From Orthonyx spaldingii (lineage: Eukaryota; Chordata; Aves; Passeriformes; Orthonychidae), in NCBI GenBank assembly GCA_013397795.1, contig VZTJ01002442.1, forward strand, positions 140,338 to 204,337: a stretch of DNA of 64,000 nt, given 5' to 3'. How positions within the stretch are numbered: position 1 is the first letter of the stretch; each line of letters opens with the position of its first letter. Shown here piece by piece: positions 25,901-39,580 of this stretch. The position numbers and the translations under genes were made by a program. The notes under the pieces were generated by a model. It searched no databases and was not told the DNA's origin. It saw nothing but the letters and a program-made list of their open reading frames with translations.

Positions 25901-28900
25901 CATAACCATCATCTCACTCCCATGTTTCTACATAAAAATTGTAGAATTGTGGCCAGAGGTGAGCTACAGTGTGACAACACGTAAATTTAGACACAGTAAT
26001 GGCACGCAGGTATTTGCATCATCCTATGCATTGCATTGAGGTAGGCCATACACAATGAACCAAAAATTCAAGAAGTAAAGCATGGCCACGGACTTAACCA
26101 CCATTCTCTTGATTTAAGAGATAATTGTGAAGAAGTGGTGCATCCTCAGAGGCAATACATTTGTTTTTGGGGCTGAACTTAGAAGACCATGCATAGTGTC
26201 AGCACTGTTTAAACTTCTTGCTCTGCTTGCTTATCCATGTGATCCAGTGTGCTGAAAAATATCTTTTTTTCCACCTCTACTCCAAATAGCCTCTTCAAAA
26301 CTGAGCCCAGAAAGTCTAACCCAGCTAATGAGAGTGCAACTGGGGAACCTGTTCCTATGATATTTGTCAGCATAGTCACAGAAGAGAGCAATGTATGAAG
26401 GGGAATATAACAAGAAGGACAGTATATTTTATGGAAACAGAATGCAATTATTCAGCTCAAAATTAATGAGTTATCAGCCACAGTTGTTCCTTCATCACCA
26501 AGCTGTTCTTCTTTACTGACAGCAAGCAGAAAGGCCTTGGGCTTATGTTATATCTTTAAGAAGCTGCCATGTGTCTTTAAGGACCATAAAAGGCAGAACT
26601 GTGGTTTTATGTCTCAAGGCTGATGTCCATTTTCTATACATGATTAATGTGTTTTACAAACAGTACTTTGGCCACAGAAGTGGGAGGATATTTATTAAAA
26701 AAAAATCTGAAGATTACAGAAGAATTAATGGATCTGACTAAGATTTGGGGGCAGATATTGCATCTTCCTTTGAGTGTCTGGATTTGTCTTTCATATGTTT
26801 GAAGACTAGTGGAAAAGAAATCAGGAATCATAATAAAGGTGTTTACCCACTTACTGGTGTAGAAGTCTGTGAGAGCAAATTGCTGCAGATTGACTTATAA
26901 ATTTCTGTGCTTTGTCCAAGTCAATTAAAAAATACTCCTTCAAACATGTTCATTAGTTTGTATAACTCCTGTTCTGTAATGCTCACTCATCAATATGTCA
27001 GATCAAGCAAAAGTGGATTGTGACCTGGTCAAATGGTTTGCAAAGATAATCTTTGAATAGTAGATATAGGAATTTAAAAAACGGGAATAAATTTGTTGAA
27101 TGCTTGATATAGCTGACATTTGAAATTATTTAATTAATTCCTAGTCACTTGTTTCAACTAACTGAAGTAACAGTGCTTTCTGAACTGAGACTAGAAAATG
27201 TTTCCTTTTTAGCCACTCATCTTCAGCTGTCAACATGTACAGGAACAATTGTTACTGTCAGAACTGACATGAAACATCAGCCACAATCCTGAATTAACTT
27301 CCCTTTGGATGCCTCTCAAACTGCTTTCACAAGCAGCAATCCAGTCTCTTTCTTAATTCCACACATTTAGTTCTTGATTTTTTTGTGTTGTTTTTGGTGG
27401 GTTTTTTTGGGTGGGTTTTTTATTGAATTTGTTCTTTATTTACAGTACTTTATTTGCCATTCTCTCAAGTGTCTAGTCTGCATGGCATGTGTAAATTCCT
27501 TTTTGAGCCTTGCAGAATGGGAAGAGAGGGAGCTGTGGCATTTTTCTGGTAAATCTCAGAGAGCAATGCTGAGAGGTTGTGAAAAGAAGGAAGGAATGGA
27601 AGCAGAATTTGTGTTTTGCTCAAGCAAGCATTAGTGCCAGCCTTCTTTACTGTCTGAATTTATAATGAACTGTTCACTGATGGTCTCATACACTACTTTG
27701 ACTGTACTCAGATAAGGGCAGGGATGATTCTTAACCCTGACATCCTGCAGATGATCCATAATGAACACTCGTATCAGACGGTGCATCCTGCATGGGTTCC
27801 TTGAAAGGTTTAATTGCACCACAAGAATCACTGAATGTGACCAAAGACAGCAAATCTTATTTCATTTGCTAATCTTGCTGTGAAAACAAGTTATGTCTAA
27901 ATGTGGCTCAGCAACATGTGGCCAAGGAATCTCCACCTCCTGTTGAGATGAGACCCAGTATGCATTCCTCTTCTGTTCCATATGTAGGTGGGTCTTGGAA
28001 ACTGGAAATCTAAATATGAGAGCAGGTAGGGAAAGGTGGGGCAGTCTCTGGATGGAGACAGCATGACACAACATACTTTTCAAGTTAAATGCTCCCAGAA
28101 TGACCAGCTTGATTGTAGGGTTAAAAAAGGCTTGGTTTAGTTTTTCTTATGATAACTTCAAGCTATCAACTCAGTCTTATGAGGTGATAACTGTATCCTT
28201 AAATCTATATACAGAATGGCCAGGGACTCCATTCTTTACAGCAGATCATATCTGAGCATGATATGAAGAAAAGTCACTTCTTTTTAGTTGGATAGAATGA
28301 CACATCCACAGCTTATGAGCTTAGTGGAAGTTTCTTCATAGATTTCTATGGCTTTTGGATTAAGAATGTGATATTTACTGGACTAAAAGACATAACATTC
28401 TGATATTTTAGAAGGAATTACAGTCAGTTAAATGGTAGCAAAAATCCAATGTAAATTGTTATGTTTCCCAGTCTCTTTCTGATGCCCTGACAATTAAAGC
28501 AGGATATATATGTGTATATAACTGCTGCTGGAATTTACTCACAGGACAAAATACATTTGTTCCTGAGAGAAATCTAGGTGCATCTTAAACAAGAAACTAA
28601 ATACCACTATTACCTAAGATGGCAAAGGAACTGGAAGAACATTTCATTCGGTCCATGTGTAACAATCTGGGAATTTTGTCCTCCCTGTCCTCACCTCTGC
28701 TGGTGCTCATGCTCACTGAAAGCAAAGGGCTAGAGTTTCATCTGGAGACACTTAATAGCTCTCAGATGAGGTACTTTAGATGAGCATCAGGCCTGATGGA
28801 ACAACTGCTGTAAACTTCAGTGAGTGATAGGAGAACCAGAGCCGTTCATGATGCTTAATACAAGTTGCTGGCAGATATTCATTACACACATATTACATGA

Positions 28901-31900
28901 ACACATATAAAATCAGATTTTTATATATATGCATGGTTTTTATATACATAGATCACACTTTAAATTAAACACGTACAAATCATAGGTCAAACTCGTAAGA
29001 GGCAACACTAAAGTCAGTGGAAGAAAACTGGGATACAGAGACTTTTAAAACTTTTTTCTGCTTTAACCTACTTGGATGTTTCTTGGAACAGAATTTGCCT
29101 CAGTGAGAATAGTCAGGTGACTAATGACTGCATTCCTAAGGAAAAGATTTGAGAATAGACTGTTTGAATCAATAAGTGAGCAATCTTTAGATCTCTGAGT
29201 ATATACCAGAGAAAAAGATGAAGCAACTATGATTTCTCATGCACTGCATTTTTGTTTTTCTTTTGGATGAACAAGCACACATACTTAAAGAACTCTTTGC
29301 CAACAGCAATAAAAGGCTTTGTGCCAGACTGCTATTGCTTATAATATTACATTGTGACTGGAGCTGTATTTCTTGTATTTGGTACCTTTGTTTGTGCATT
29401 GTTAGGTTTGGTTGGCTACAGTACCAGTGTACTCAGGGCTGGCAGATCCTTTCACTCATTTTAAAGTGAACATATTCATTTTCACAAAGAAGTGATGCTT
29501 TTTTTGGGCCTAATGAATTCAAAATCTCAGCTATGCCTTATACACAATGGCTAGAGGAGAGAAAGAAGGGAGGAGACCCCTGCTAAGATTTTTTTTGTAC
29601 CTATAGTTACTGTAGGAAATGAGTGAAGCTAATTAGAGCCCGACATTCTGATGTCTGTTATAAGCCAGACACTTTTATGGGAAGAAAAACAATACTGAAT
29701 AAGCAAATTTTTTCTTTCTTTCTTTTAATTCATTTCTGAGTGGAAAATGGTTTCAGCTGACAGAAACCAACACAGATTTATTAATCTCCAGGGAATTTCT
29801 CTGGCTAACAGGGTTTACAACTGAGAAACCTATCCAGAACTTAAATGTTTATTTTCTTCTTTTCACGAGAAAGAAAAGCATATTTGTCCCTTTTTGTCCT
29901 TTTTGAAGAAAACAACAAAAAACCCCAAGAACAAGAAATCCTTACCAGTCTTTTTCCTAATCACCTAGATCAGAGGTATGTTGTCTTACAACTATTTCAC
30001 CTCCAATATGCCTAAAACACACCACACCTTGGAGAGCCCTTTTGTGCTTCTGGAGCACAGAGCTTGGCATTTCTTATAATTTAAGGTGCATTTGAGAATT
30101 GAAACCAGACTCATATTTCAGGGAATCCTACCTCCCTACAGAATACCTGCCTTGCAATGTAAGGAAGTCTGTATTTTCTGTGATAGCTTATCATCCTTTA
30201 GAAAGTTTATTCACTAATAGGTTGTACCATCTGTTGGGCAATTTGCCTAGATTCCATTTTGCAAGCAGTGCTCCTGTATTTAGTCATGTTGCAATGTGTA
30301 CTAATAGGGTAGATAGACACCTGTCTCCCTTTTCCCTGTGTTTGATGAGGCTGGACGGAAAGAACCTTCTGTGTTTTACTTTTCTCTATTCCTTTTACTA
30401 ATTTCAATCTCTTATTTGCTTCCTTTGTGTAAAACACAGAGAAGGTTCCAAGACTAAACATCTAAACATATCCTTAAAAAAATTATATTTTTTTGTTTCT
30501 TAAGTTCTGTTTATTAAGGAGGGGAGAGGATGATAAGTGGAATTTTAAATTTGGGGTTTTTTCCCCCCCTAAAACCATGGCACTATACTCAGGAATGTTT
30601 CTGGTTCATGCTGTTTTGTTTAGGGCATTTTTCAGATGTTGTTGTTTCCTTTGCTTCTGACCAGTTCTATCTAAAACCACAAGGATCAGTCAAACTGGCC
30701 TCACAGAGAATAAAATGATACCACGGGTTTCTTGCTGAAGCATTAAGTCTGAGGGCAGCTACTGCCATTACATGTGCCAGCTGGGACATAGCAAAGGTGC
30801 TCCCAGGTCCATCAAAGCCCTGCACATTTGCAGGGCACAGGACTGTCACTCTGTACACTTGCAATGTCACATGGATGTGTGTCTTCCGACTTTGTGATGC
30901 CTCTAGTATCCTCTGGAGGATACCCAGTAACCCTTTAAATTGGTGGTAATCTGCTATGAAATGCAAGGTGCCCCTGGATGGTAACACCTGCCATGCCTAC
31001 AGTGGGATATGCCAAGGTGAGAACCCTGTGCCCTTGCAGAGTAGCCGGGGAAGGGGCACTACATAGCATCAGTAACACAAACATCGTTAGAAATTCATAC
31101 CCTTTTGCCTTTCTGGATAGTGTTTAACACACCACACTCCTTTCATCTGGGAAAAGCAAAACAAAAAGATCATTTAAACATCCTGTAAAAATGAAACTTG
31201 GAGTTAGTAGAGTGAAATGAAAGTATATCAAGACTTTAGGGTACTTGCAAGGTGCAGCTGGAAAGACAGAAGTGGGGCAGATGCAAGACAGAGGGGAACA
31301 CACTTATGGACTCCACTCGGGACAGTTGTTCCAACCACTCTTTCTTCCATCAGATAAAATGCAACTTTAAGTAACAGTTCAAGCTGTAGGTTCTATAAAT
31401 GTAGCACTGCTCCCAACTTTGAGAATCAAGACAGATCAAGAGGAAGATGTGGTACTCACAGCTGACCTTTCGGAGCACTGTATGCAAAGTGATTGACAGT
31501 CTTCATTTGGCTTAAATCTTCAAGGGCTATGAGATAGTGTAACACAAAGTCATTTCTCATTCACTCCCTATAGGGACATTAAATGTTTCATATTCAGTCA
31601 AAAGTCACTGAAGTTATAAAACTCATTACATTCTATTTTAATTATATCCATTTCCCCCCCTTTCTTCACTAGGTAGCTATTATTGGTGAATATATATATT
31701 CAAGTTAATCTGCATTTTCTTTCTAGTCTGAAATCTAATATGCAGTTGCATTAAAATTAGTCTGTTACCAAGAGAATACTACAATAAAAACTGGTAAGAA
31801 TGAAATAATTCTGTTTGGATTTAATATAATTCCATATTAAATACATTAAGGGTTCTTCCATAACCTCTTCCCTCCTTTGATATTTTCCTTTTCCCTTTTT

Positions 31901-34900
31901 GGTGCTGTTCACCAGCGCAGCTCTTGAACATAAAATCTTATCAGTGTTTCCCGGGTGTGAAGAACATTACTGCATCCAAGCTTCCCGAAAATGGGTTGTA
32001 CTTTAAAAAATATCTATGCTTATAATTGGGACTAACCATTAAAACTCTAAAATGGAAGATGGCTGAGAGGAGATGGGTAAGGGCAATGTGCCCATGAAAT
32101 CCAGGGAATAACACAGGGAGTGACTGACCACAACTGTTGCAAAGAATGTGAGTCTTATCTCACTTCAAAAACGGGAGGAGAAGGTGGCCTTTGTTGTAGA
32201 TAAGCAACTATCAACAGCTGAGTAGATCAACTGGGGGTGTAAATATTTCTCTCTTTGGTCATTAGAGTGGTTACATCTCTCTGAGTTAGCAAGACTAGTA
32301 CAGGGAGAATGAATACAAAAACTGAGCTAATAACAAAATAATTTTGAAGAGGGCAATGGCCTTGAGCTGGCTTCAACTCATGTATTCCTCTCTGGCAATT
32401 AGGAAATCTGTCTGATGGTGAGTATATTACAGGGACCAGTAATGGGAATCACATTTGTATGGGGTTGAAATGTATAATGCGATTAAGACACATTTTGAAA
32501 AGTGCAACATGTTTTTATTGTCTTATGCAACATATATTTATCACTGTCAAATCAGGAATGCCACATTTAAATTAGTAAATTTGATATTGCACCTTAGTAT
32601 TATACAGTTTTTTAACTTAAATATTTTTTGTGCTTTTATAAGAAAAACACAGCCCTGCCTTTCTGTCTGTCCCCAGATGCTGAAGATTCATTAGCAGTCA
32701 TTGGGGCCATGTCTTGTAATAGTATAACTTAAAGAAAAGGTTTTATTCAGCTTATTTAATGAGAAGAGCTCAGAAAAAATTTTTTAGAAAGAACACCCTA
32801 AAACATAATGACTAATAGAGAAAGGAAGTGTAACCCCAAACCTTATGAGCATCGTGGCAAAGGTTGATGGGAAAGGTGTAAAGCTGCCTTGCCTTCCACA
32901 TAACATGACCCTCATCCTTCTCTCTTCTTGCAAAAGCCCTGTCATAGCAAATATCCTGTGTTTCACCTGTGCCTGTGGTGTGACTGCCCACTGGATTAGA
33001 TATGTGTATGACTTAAGACCCCATGGACACCAGAAATTCCTGCTTGTTTATTACTATTGTCTCCTTGAAATTCAAGCTTATGAGGAACACCTCTGAGGAT
33101 AGGGCTAGAAAGTAGAACTAATTGGAAAGAGAAACTAAGTAAACATTTTTTCTTTAATTTCATCAGAGTGAAAATGCTTTGTAACAAAGTTTTGATTTCA
33201 GAGGTATATTATTTTGGGAAAAGTTTAAAAAGTTCCCACAGTATTGAAGTATTCCCTTTCACTATTTGAGAAATTTCTGCTGCATTTTTATTTAGAAGTC
33301 ACATTTAGTTTTCATTTTCCCTTCCGTGTTGAACTATGTATCCTTTTATGTTACTATATTAGATGAATAATATACTGTATTATATATGTGTATTTGTAAA
33401 CACTTTGTACATATAATGTAGTCTAAAAGGGTGAAAAATCTTGAAATGCTTTGATCTGGGCAAAGCATTTCCAGTGATGCAAAATACAATGTCAGGGATA
33501 ACAAAATCTACAGGGACATTTCTGATAAATTGTTCACAAAAATGAAATTTCCATGCTCTGATGTTCTCCTTTTTCGGACAGAACTTGAGAGCTCAATGAA
33601 AATTGGTCAGAGCAGCTTGAGTAGCTGAATGGGAAGAAATTAAATTTAAAATACTATTATGATTATACCACTATTGTAGGTCTCTATCATACCTGCTAAT
33701 GGGACCTATTGAAGAATTTTTAAACATCATCAAGATTTTTAAGTTAAGGATGTATCCGAGAAATAGAATTCCATGACACTCTCTTGCTAAACCTTTTGCC
33801 AGGGTTCATTTCTTTGTGCACTTCACAGCAGTTGAGAACGTCTGGGTCCATTTGTTCCCCTGCCTTCTGTTTTGTCTGTAAGCACCCGAGACAGAGGCTG
33901 TGCTACAATCTGCTTCTGCACACAGAGTTGGGCATGACTGACCTGGGTTTGTGACTTAGGGCATGCCTACACCAGCACAGGCTTGGCATGAAGTACCTTG
34001 GGTTGACAGATCTGGGGTAGTGGTCCAGGTCCCTCAGGTGCGGGGGCTTGATGGCCCTGGGCTTAGTCTGAAGCATAGATGTATTTGGTGTGTACAACTC
34101 ACATGAATTGGGCTGTGCAAGTGCTGGAAGGGGTCTCTGGCTTCAGAGGATGCAAATGTTTGTTACCACAAAAGACACACGGTCCCATCTCTAGTGTGGT
34201 TGTAGAAAGAAGAGGCAATCGAATCACCTTACTGAATGTTTGCAGCTTTCTTCTCCTCAATCAGAGGAATGCAATTACTTTGCTGAGTTTGGTGGACCTC
34301 ATCTTTGGAACTCATTGGAACATAGTTGAAGGTGCCATCCTTGGCCTGTTTCAAGGAAAGGCAGGATAACAAAGTGCTTGGCTCATGGTCTGGCCCTGGT
34401 CTTACCTGACATGGTAAATCATTGATTCAGAGAAGGAACCCCAATACCGACTTCTAATTTCTTTCCTAGACTATGGAGACATTTTAATGGGCAAGCTATT
34501 TAACAGAAAAATGCTAGAGGTGACATTGACACTGTTCTCACCTGGTGTAACCCAGAGTTGCGTTTTTAAGGCCATGGATACTCTAATGGAGTGCTAGAAA
34601 TGCTGTCAGCTTTAATTATTTCTAAGTGTGAGCTGCTATATTAAATGGCTAGCTCAATTCGTCATGAGGCTTAAAAAAATAGGTATTATACCTTTAGATA
34701 TAGTACCTATTCATTGTGTTTTTAATTTTTCACTTTAAAAAACCCCACAGATTTTTCAGATCAGGAATAATTGGTTTTTGCTGTAGAAGAATAGTCTGAA
34801 TTACTCCATAATTGCATTGATGGAAAGAAAAAAACTAGTGAAGACTGTGGAAACTGTAATTAAAGTACAACCTTAAAAGGATTGGAAGTTAATACCTCTG

Positions 34901-36956
34901 AATCAAAAGAGAGCCTTTCAACCTGTAGCCTCCACAGTCTTGTCTTTACCTTACAGCCATTAACCCTGAGAAGGTGTTAATAAGTACTCTATGTTTTTAT
35001 TTTAATGTACCTATGTCTAAATTATTTTGAGTACATGGCAGAGGTGCAGTTGTGAATGACCCCTGCAACTTCCTCCCCAGAGGCTGTGACCGCCTCTGTG
35101 TGCTGTGGTTAGTAGGTCATTCGTTACAAAGCCACCTTCTGTCCAAATGACTCAGCCACACACTGACCAAAATGCCTCCCCTGTAGCAGTGATGTGTCAC
35201 AGCTGACTTGTGAAACCTCACCTTTATCGCTCAGGCCCTGCTATAGCCTGGCACTGGAATAGTGGTGCCTTTTCACAGGGAACAGAAACTCAGAGCTTTG
35301 AGGGGCAGGAGTAAAAGGGGTGCAAAAAACCCTTTTTCTCACTCCTCCTCACCCTTAGAGAAGAGGTGTCAGGTGTGAGTTTGGGGAAGGGGTTTTGTAG
35401 AGGGAGAAACACACAGAGGAACAGGATTGTAAAGCCCACAGAGTGAATATGTTTGGTTGCTTGTTAATTTCTCTAGCCTTTTTCTGTGAATGTTCTATTG
35501 CAATGGGAATGCTTCTGGATAATGTCAAAGCCTGTTACACATCCTGTGAGCTACGGAGCACATTTCAGATGCTGGATAATCAATACCTTTGATGGGAAAA
35601 CATGGAAGGGCTTTACTAAAAGAGAGCCTTTCATTCACAATCTTTTCTATTATCCTGCTAGTGTTATGATGGTGTCCCTTTTTCTCATCCTGGAACAAAG
35701 ACGCAGAGGCTGCTCCTTATACACTTTGAAAATACAATGGAGAACTTTTGCTACACGCTCTGGTAGTATTGATCTCTCCATGTGTTTTCCAAGTAATCGG
35801 GTCCTTCCTATGGTTCTTTAGCATTCTCTGGACATCCAGCTGCTAGCTCTGATCATAGCCTTAGCTATAGTGCACAGGGAAAAACCTGTTTGAGCATCTG
35901 AAGGTTGGACTGGAATCATACACAGAGTTGGAAATACATTATTTTGGCCACTGGAGGGCTCACAGTTTGTTCATCAGCTTTGTAGAGAAGCAGGAAGAAT
36001 GACAAGAAAAAGTGAGTGAAGTGCTCAGTTCCACAGACCTCTTACCTCTGTGCCTGGACTGCAAAGTCTCTCTGAAAATGTTTTACAAACTCAGGTTTTA
36101 CTTCTCATGTTATATTCCTGCATCCATCACATGAGGAAGTCAGGAGGAAGACAAGGGTCATCTTGAGGTAAAGTGCAATTTTAAAAACCTCTGTAGGAAA
36201 TTACCTGCTGCTAAGTGGATCCTTCTGTGACCTGTTCTCTCATGGCTATATTGCTTCTGGCTCAGGAGCTTGAGCTATTTCCTGTATTACACTGTGTAGA
36301 CATGCTTTGTACAGGTAAAGAGTTTCTCAAGTGTCTTGAATAACTTGGACAATAAAGTCATTGGTAACTTGGTATTAGTATTCTCTGCAATCACCTGAGA
36401 AATTGCCTGGGGAAAGCTATTTTGGTATCTTGGTGCAATTCTTGCAGGGAAGAAATATAATTGGTTATTATTTGCCTGGGGGGCACACATGAGTGTCTAC
36501 ATTTTGGCTGTAGTCCATCGCTCACCAACATAAGAGATAGTTTTCTATAGGTGTGTCGTGCCATCTTGGTTTTGCTCTGGTGTTTCACATTGCATTCCTG
36601 GAGCAATCAAAGTTTGGGTTTGGCTCAGAAACAATTTTATGGCATCCAAGAAGAAACCCCACAGAAATATCTGACAGCTTGTATAGTGGAGGACATCCAA
36701 ACTAGATGCTTAAAATTACCATGAGCAGCTACAGCTCACCACAAAAATAGCAGAATGGAGAAAGTCTACTGTCATCACATTTCTCTACCAGTCAGAACTC
36801 CTTTCTCTTTTTGGAGATGTTCAGCTGCCAAAGACAGTGATACAGTCGCCTATTAAGACTACTTTTAGGTTAATTGCTACCATAAATTGTAGCTTATGAT
36901 TCCAGTCCTCTTGAAGTCAACCCACATTTTTCCCCTGACATCAAGAAAAACAAAGT
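22936..36956. other. Long unique non-coding stretch, no gene seen
   Basis: Short unrecognised frames only. Items noted inside: a G/T-rich segment with four G-tracts at 27396-27415, AT-rich runs near 28.9, 31.7 and 33.4 kb, and two locally GC-richer patches at about 30700-31060 and 33900-34100. The second patch contains CCCAGRTCWGTCA-like units on the minus strand. The minus frame at 30667-30987 (106 codons) has ordinary protein-like composition but no recognisable domain. No mobile element could be named. Confidence 0.5.
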
Positions 36957-37290
36957 TTGATTGCAATGGTTACCATATCAACTTCCCCTTAATTTGAGTT
37001 GCACTCCCAAAATAATTTTTCTTCTTTTATGATAATGTATATATAGATGTTAATCTGTTTGTGTAAGAAGCTATTAAAATATCTCCATATTCATCTCTGT
37101 CTATCAGTCAATGACAAGCATAAATGCATTAATATTGAGAGAGCTACAGTGGAATTCAATTAACTTATTAATAAGACATCAGGATATTTTAGAGCCTGTT
37201 AGTGCTGTGCTCTGGGATATGATCCATACTCTGATAAATCTTCTAGACTGTGTAGTCAGTGAGCAGAATGCATCTCCTTGTCAGTAACTT
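36957..37290 (+). repeat. Copy A of a duplicated AT-rich block
   Basis: It aligns colinearly and on the same strand with 42094-42410. Shared anchors in order are a TTGCARTGGTTAC-like start, TGATAAT before ATATAG, TCATCTCTGTC, a 26-bp perfect match at 37154-37179, ATATTTTA before AGCC, and CTGATAAATCTT at 37231-37242. The perfect core contains the homeodomain-type motif TTAATAAG and CAATTAAC. No open frame or transposon end explains the similarity. Confidence 0.75.
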
Positions 37291-37560
37291 TGTGACCATG
37301 GACAGAGAAATGCCTCTCAATTAATTACAAATGGCTGTTGCCATAGTTCTTATTTTGTCAAGATTTCCAGTACAATCTAAGCTCACATCCCTACATGTAC
37401 ATGAGGTGACAAAACACTCAAGTTGTCTACCCTCAATCAGTTAATGGAAGATCTCTGAATTGTCCTTTGAAGACACTTTCCTCTTCAGTGTTTTACCAGA
37501 GCACTGAGTTAGTGCTTTCATAGACTCTAATAGACTTAAATTGTGTGAGCTTTGTCTCAG

Positions 37561-37645
37561 CTGCAATTGATGGTGTCACCGGTCCTACCTGGACCTAAGT
37601 CAGATAAACTGGATTGGTCCCCTTGTCTAGTATGGAGAGCAACGG
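37561..37645 (+). other. Candidate exon with an open frame (85 bp)
   Basis: An acceptor, gtgagctttgtctcag, ends at 37560, and a donor, CAACGG/GTAAGA, follows 37645. The interval is GC-richer than its surroundings, and one forward frame is open through it and on to 37797 (LQLMVSPVLPGP and so on). The protein is unrecognised. It lies just downstream of duplicated block A. Confidence 0.2.
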
Positions 37646-39188
37646 GTAAGACACAGCTTGCACCCAGGCAGCTGAACTCCCTTGTCACCACAAAAGGATG
37701 CTGGCCTCAGCCATGGAACCTCCTGGAAAGAATTTCATGCCTTGGTGATATCCTCAGCCATGGCTGGGCATTGCCTGGAGGACTGCAAGCTGAATAAAAC
37801 TGTTTCAGGAGCATGCTAACGTGGGAAAGTGGGTTGTCATGGGACAGGGCTTTAGGTTTCCTCTGGGCTTGTTTATTTATCACTGGAGATGTAGCTCCTG
37901 AAAAGTCACTCCTTAGAGCCATTTCCCAATACAGCATCTACCAGTTAGGTTTGCCTTCTTAATAGAAATGTTGTGAATTGCTTCAAGTGTGGAGAAATGT
38001 ATAGTTTGGAAACCATGAGTTAGGACCAAGAATCCAAATTCTAAAGAAGGGAAATTTCCCCTTTGTAAAGAACACAAAGAGCCCTATACCCTCCATCTAA
38101 GCCAGTAGGGAAAGGTATACACATCTGAATTAAACTAAATGAAAAAAAAGTTTTTTCTATAGGTGTACCCAGTTATGCACCTTAAAATATGCACTGATGT
38201 GTATTCCCAAACACAGAATGTTATCATAATTCTAATTAAATTTAAATTCCTTATGGAACAATAAGTTTGATGTCAGAAAGAAGCTGTTTCTCTTAAATTA
38301 ATCTAATTCTTTTGAGGGCATTGTGGAATGCAAGTTTCCTCACAAGATTTACTCCTGAGAGGAGTAGTTCTCAGGAATTAAATCAGCATTGCTTTGCATC
38401 ATACAGGGAACCTGCCTAGGGTATTGTTGTGCAGGGACATAAATCACTTAATAGGTTCCACAAACATAATTCATATTTGACCGCTGGCCTTTGACGTTAG
38501 AGAAGAAAAGTCCCAGGGCGAATGCGAGAAATAAAATTGAAAGAAAATATAGTGAAAATAATAGAAAATCTGCCTGGGCATATCAGGTGCTATTTAGCCA
38601 TTCTCAAATGGTTCCCTTTTTTATGAAATTGATATTTTTTGAAGAGGGCTTAAATTAATATAGGAAAACATCTTTAAGCATTTGAGAAGAGAAACGCCCA
38701 ACTGGTGCTTCTTACCAAACCAGGGAATTTGTGTTTGTATATCCAGAGTTTCCAAGCCAGTTGCTCTAGAATTACAGACCTTAATATCTGTCTAAACTAC
38801 TTACAATTACGTGTGAAAATGGAGAAGCAGCTCCTTAATTTTATAGAACTAGCAGTTTGGATCTTGGAATAGTTCTAATGGCTTAAGCTTATAAAATAAC
38901 TTCTGATGAACTGTGCCCAAAAGATAAACAAATACTACTCAATCACAAGTGAGCTGTTTAGGTTATTTATGTTTTCTGATGAGAACTGTAGGGTTTTTTA
39001 CTAAGTTCATTAACTACACAGTAGGGGACTGGTAGCTTGCTTTCTATAATTTGAAATTAATGAACTACGGTGTAATATATGGTAAGCAGAAAATGGACAT
39101 CCTGATGATGCAAATAGAGTGAGTGGTTTGAGGTTTTTTTGTATTCTCTAATGTAGTGATTGCCAGCCTGTACAGACACCTTAAAAAG
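37646..39188. other. Unique non-coding sequence
   Basis: No supported gene, RNA or named repeat. The sequence is mostly AT-rich after 37.9 kb. Confidence 0.5.
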
Positions 39189-39580
39189 TCATAGAGTCAT
39201 TTAGGTTGGAAAAGATCTCTAAGATCATCAAGTCTAAGCTTTAATGAGTACTACTAATTCCACCAGTAAACCATGTCCATGAACACCACATCTTTTAAAT
39301 ACCTCGAGGGATGGTGACTCCACCACTTCCCCAGACAGCCCATTCCAATGCTTGACAATTCTCTTGATAAAGAAACCTTTGTTAATACCCAATCCAAACT
39401 TCCACTGGCACAACTTGAGGTCATTTCCTCTTGTCCTATTGGATTCTGCTTGGGAGAAGAGACTGTCACCCTCTCCTCGCTACAACCTCCTTTCAGGGAG
39501 TTCTAGAGAGCAAGCATGTCTCCCCTGAGCATCCTTTTCTCCAGGCTAAACAAGTAACTCTCCAGACCTGAGTCAGTCTT
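39189..39580 (-). mobile_element. CR1 LINE 3' end, minus strand
   Basis: The left edge TCATAGAGTCATTTAGGTTG followed by AAGATCATCAAG is the reverse complement of a CR1 3' terminus. The rest matches the reverse of the CR1 C-terminal region, including the CATTCCAATGCTTGACAATT and TTTCTCCAGGCTAAACAA segments. It is heavily 5'-truncated, with no intact frame. Confidence 0.9.
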
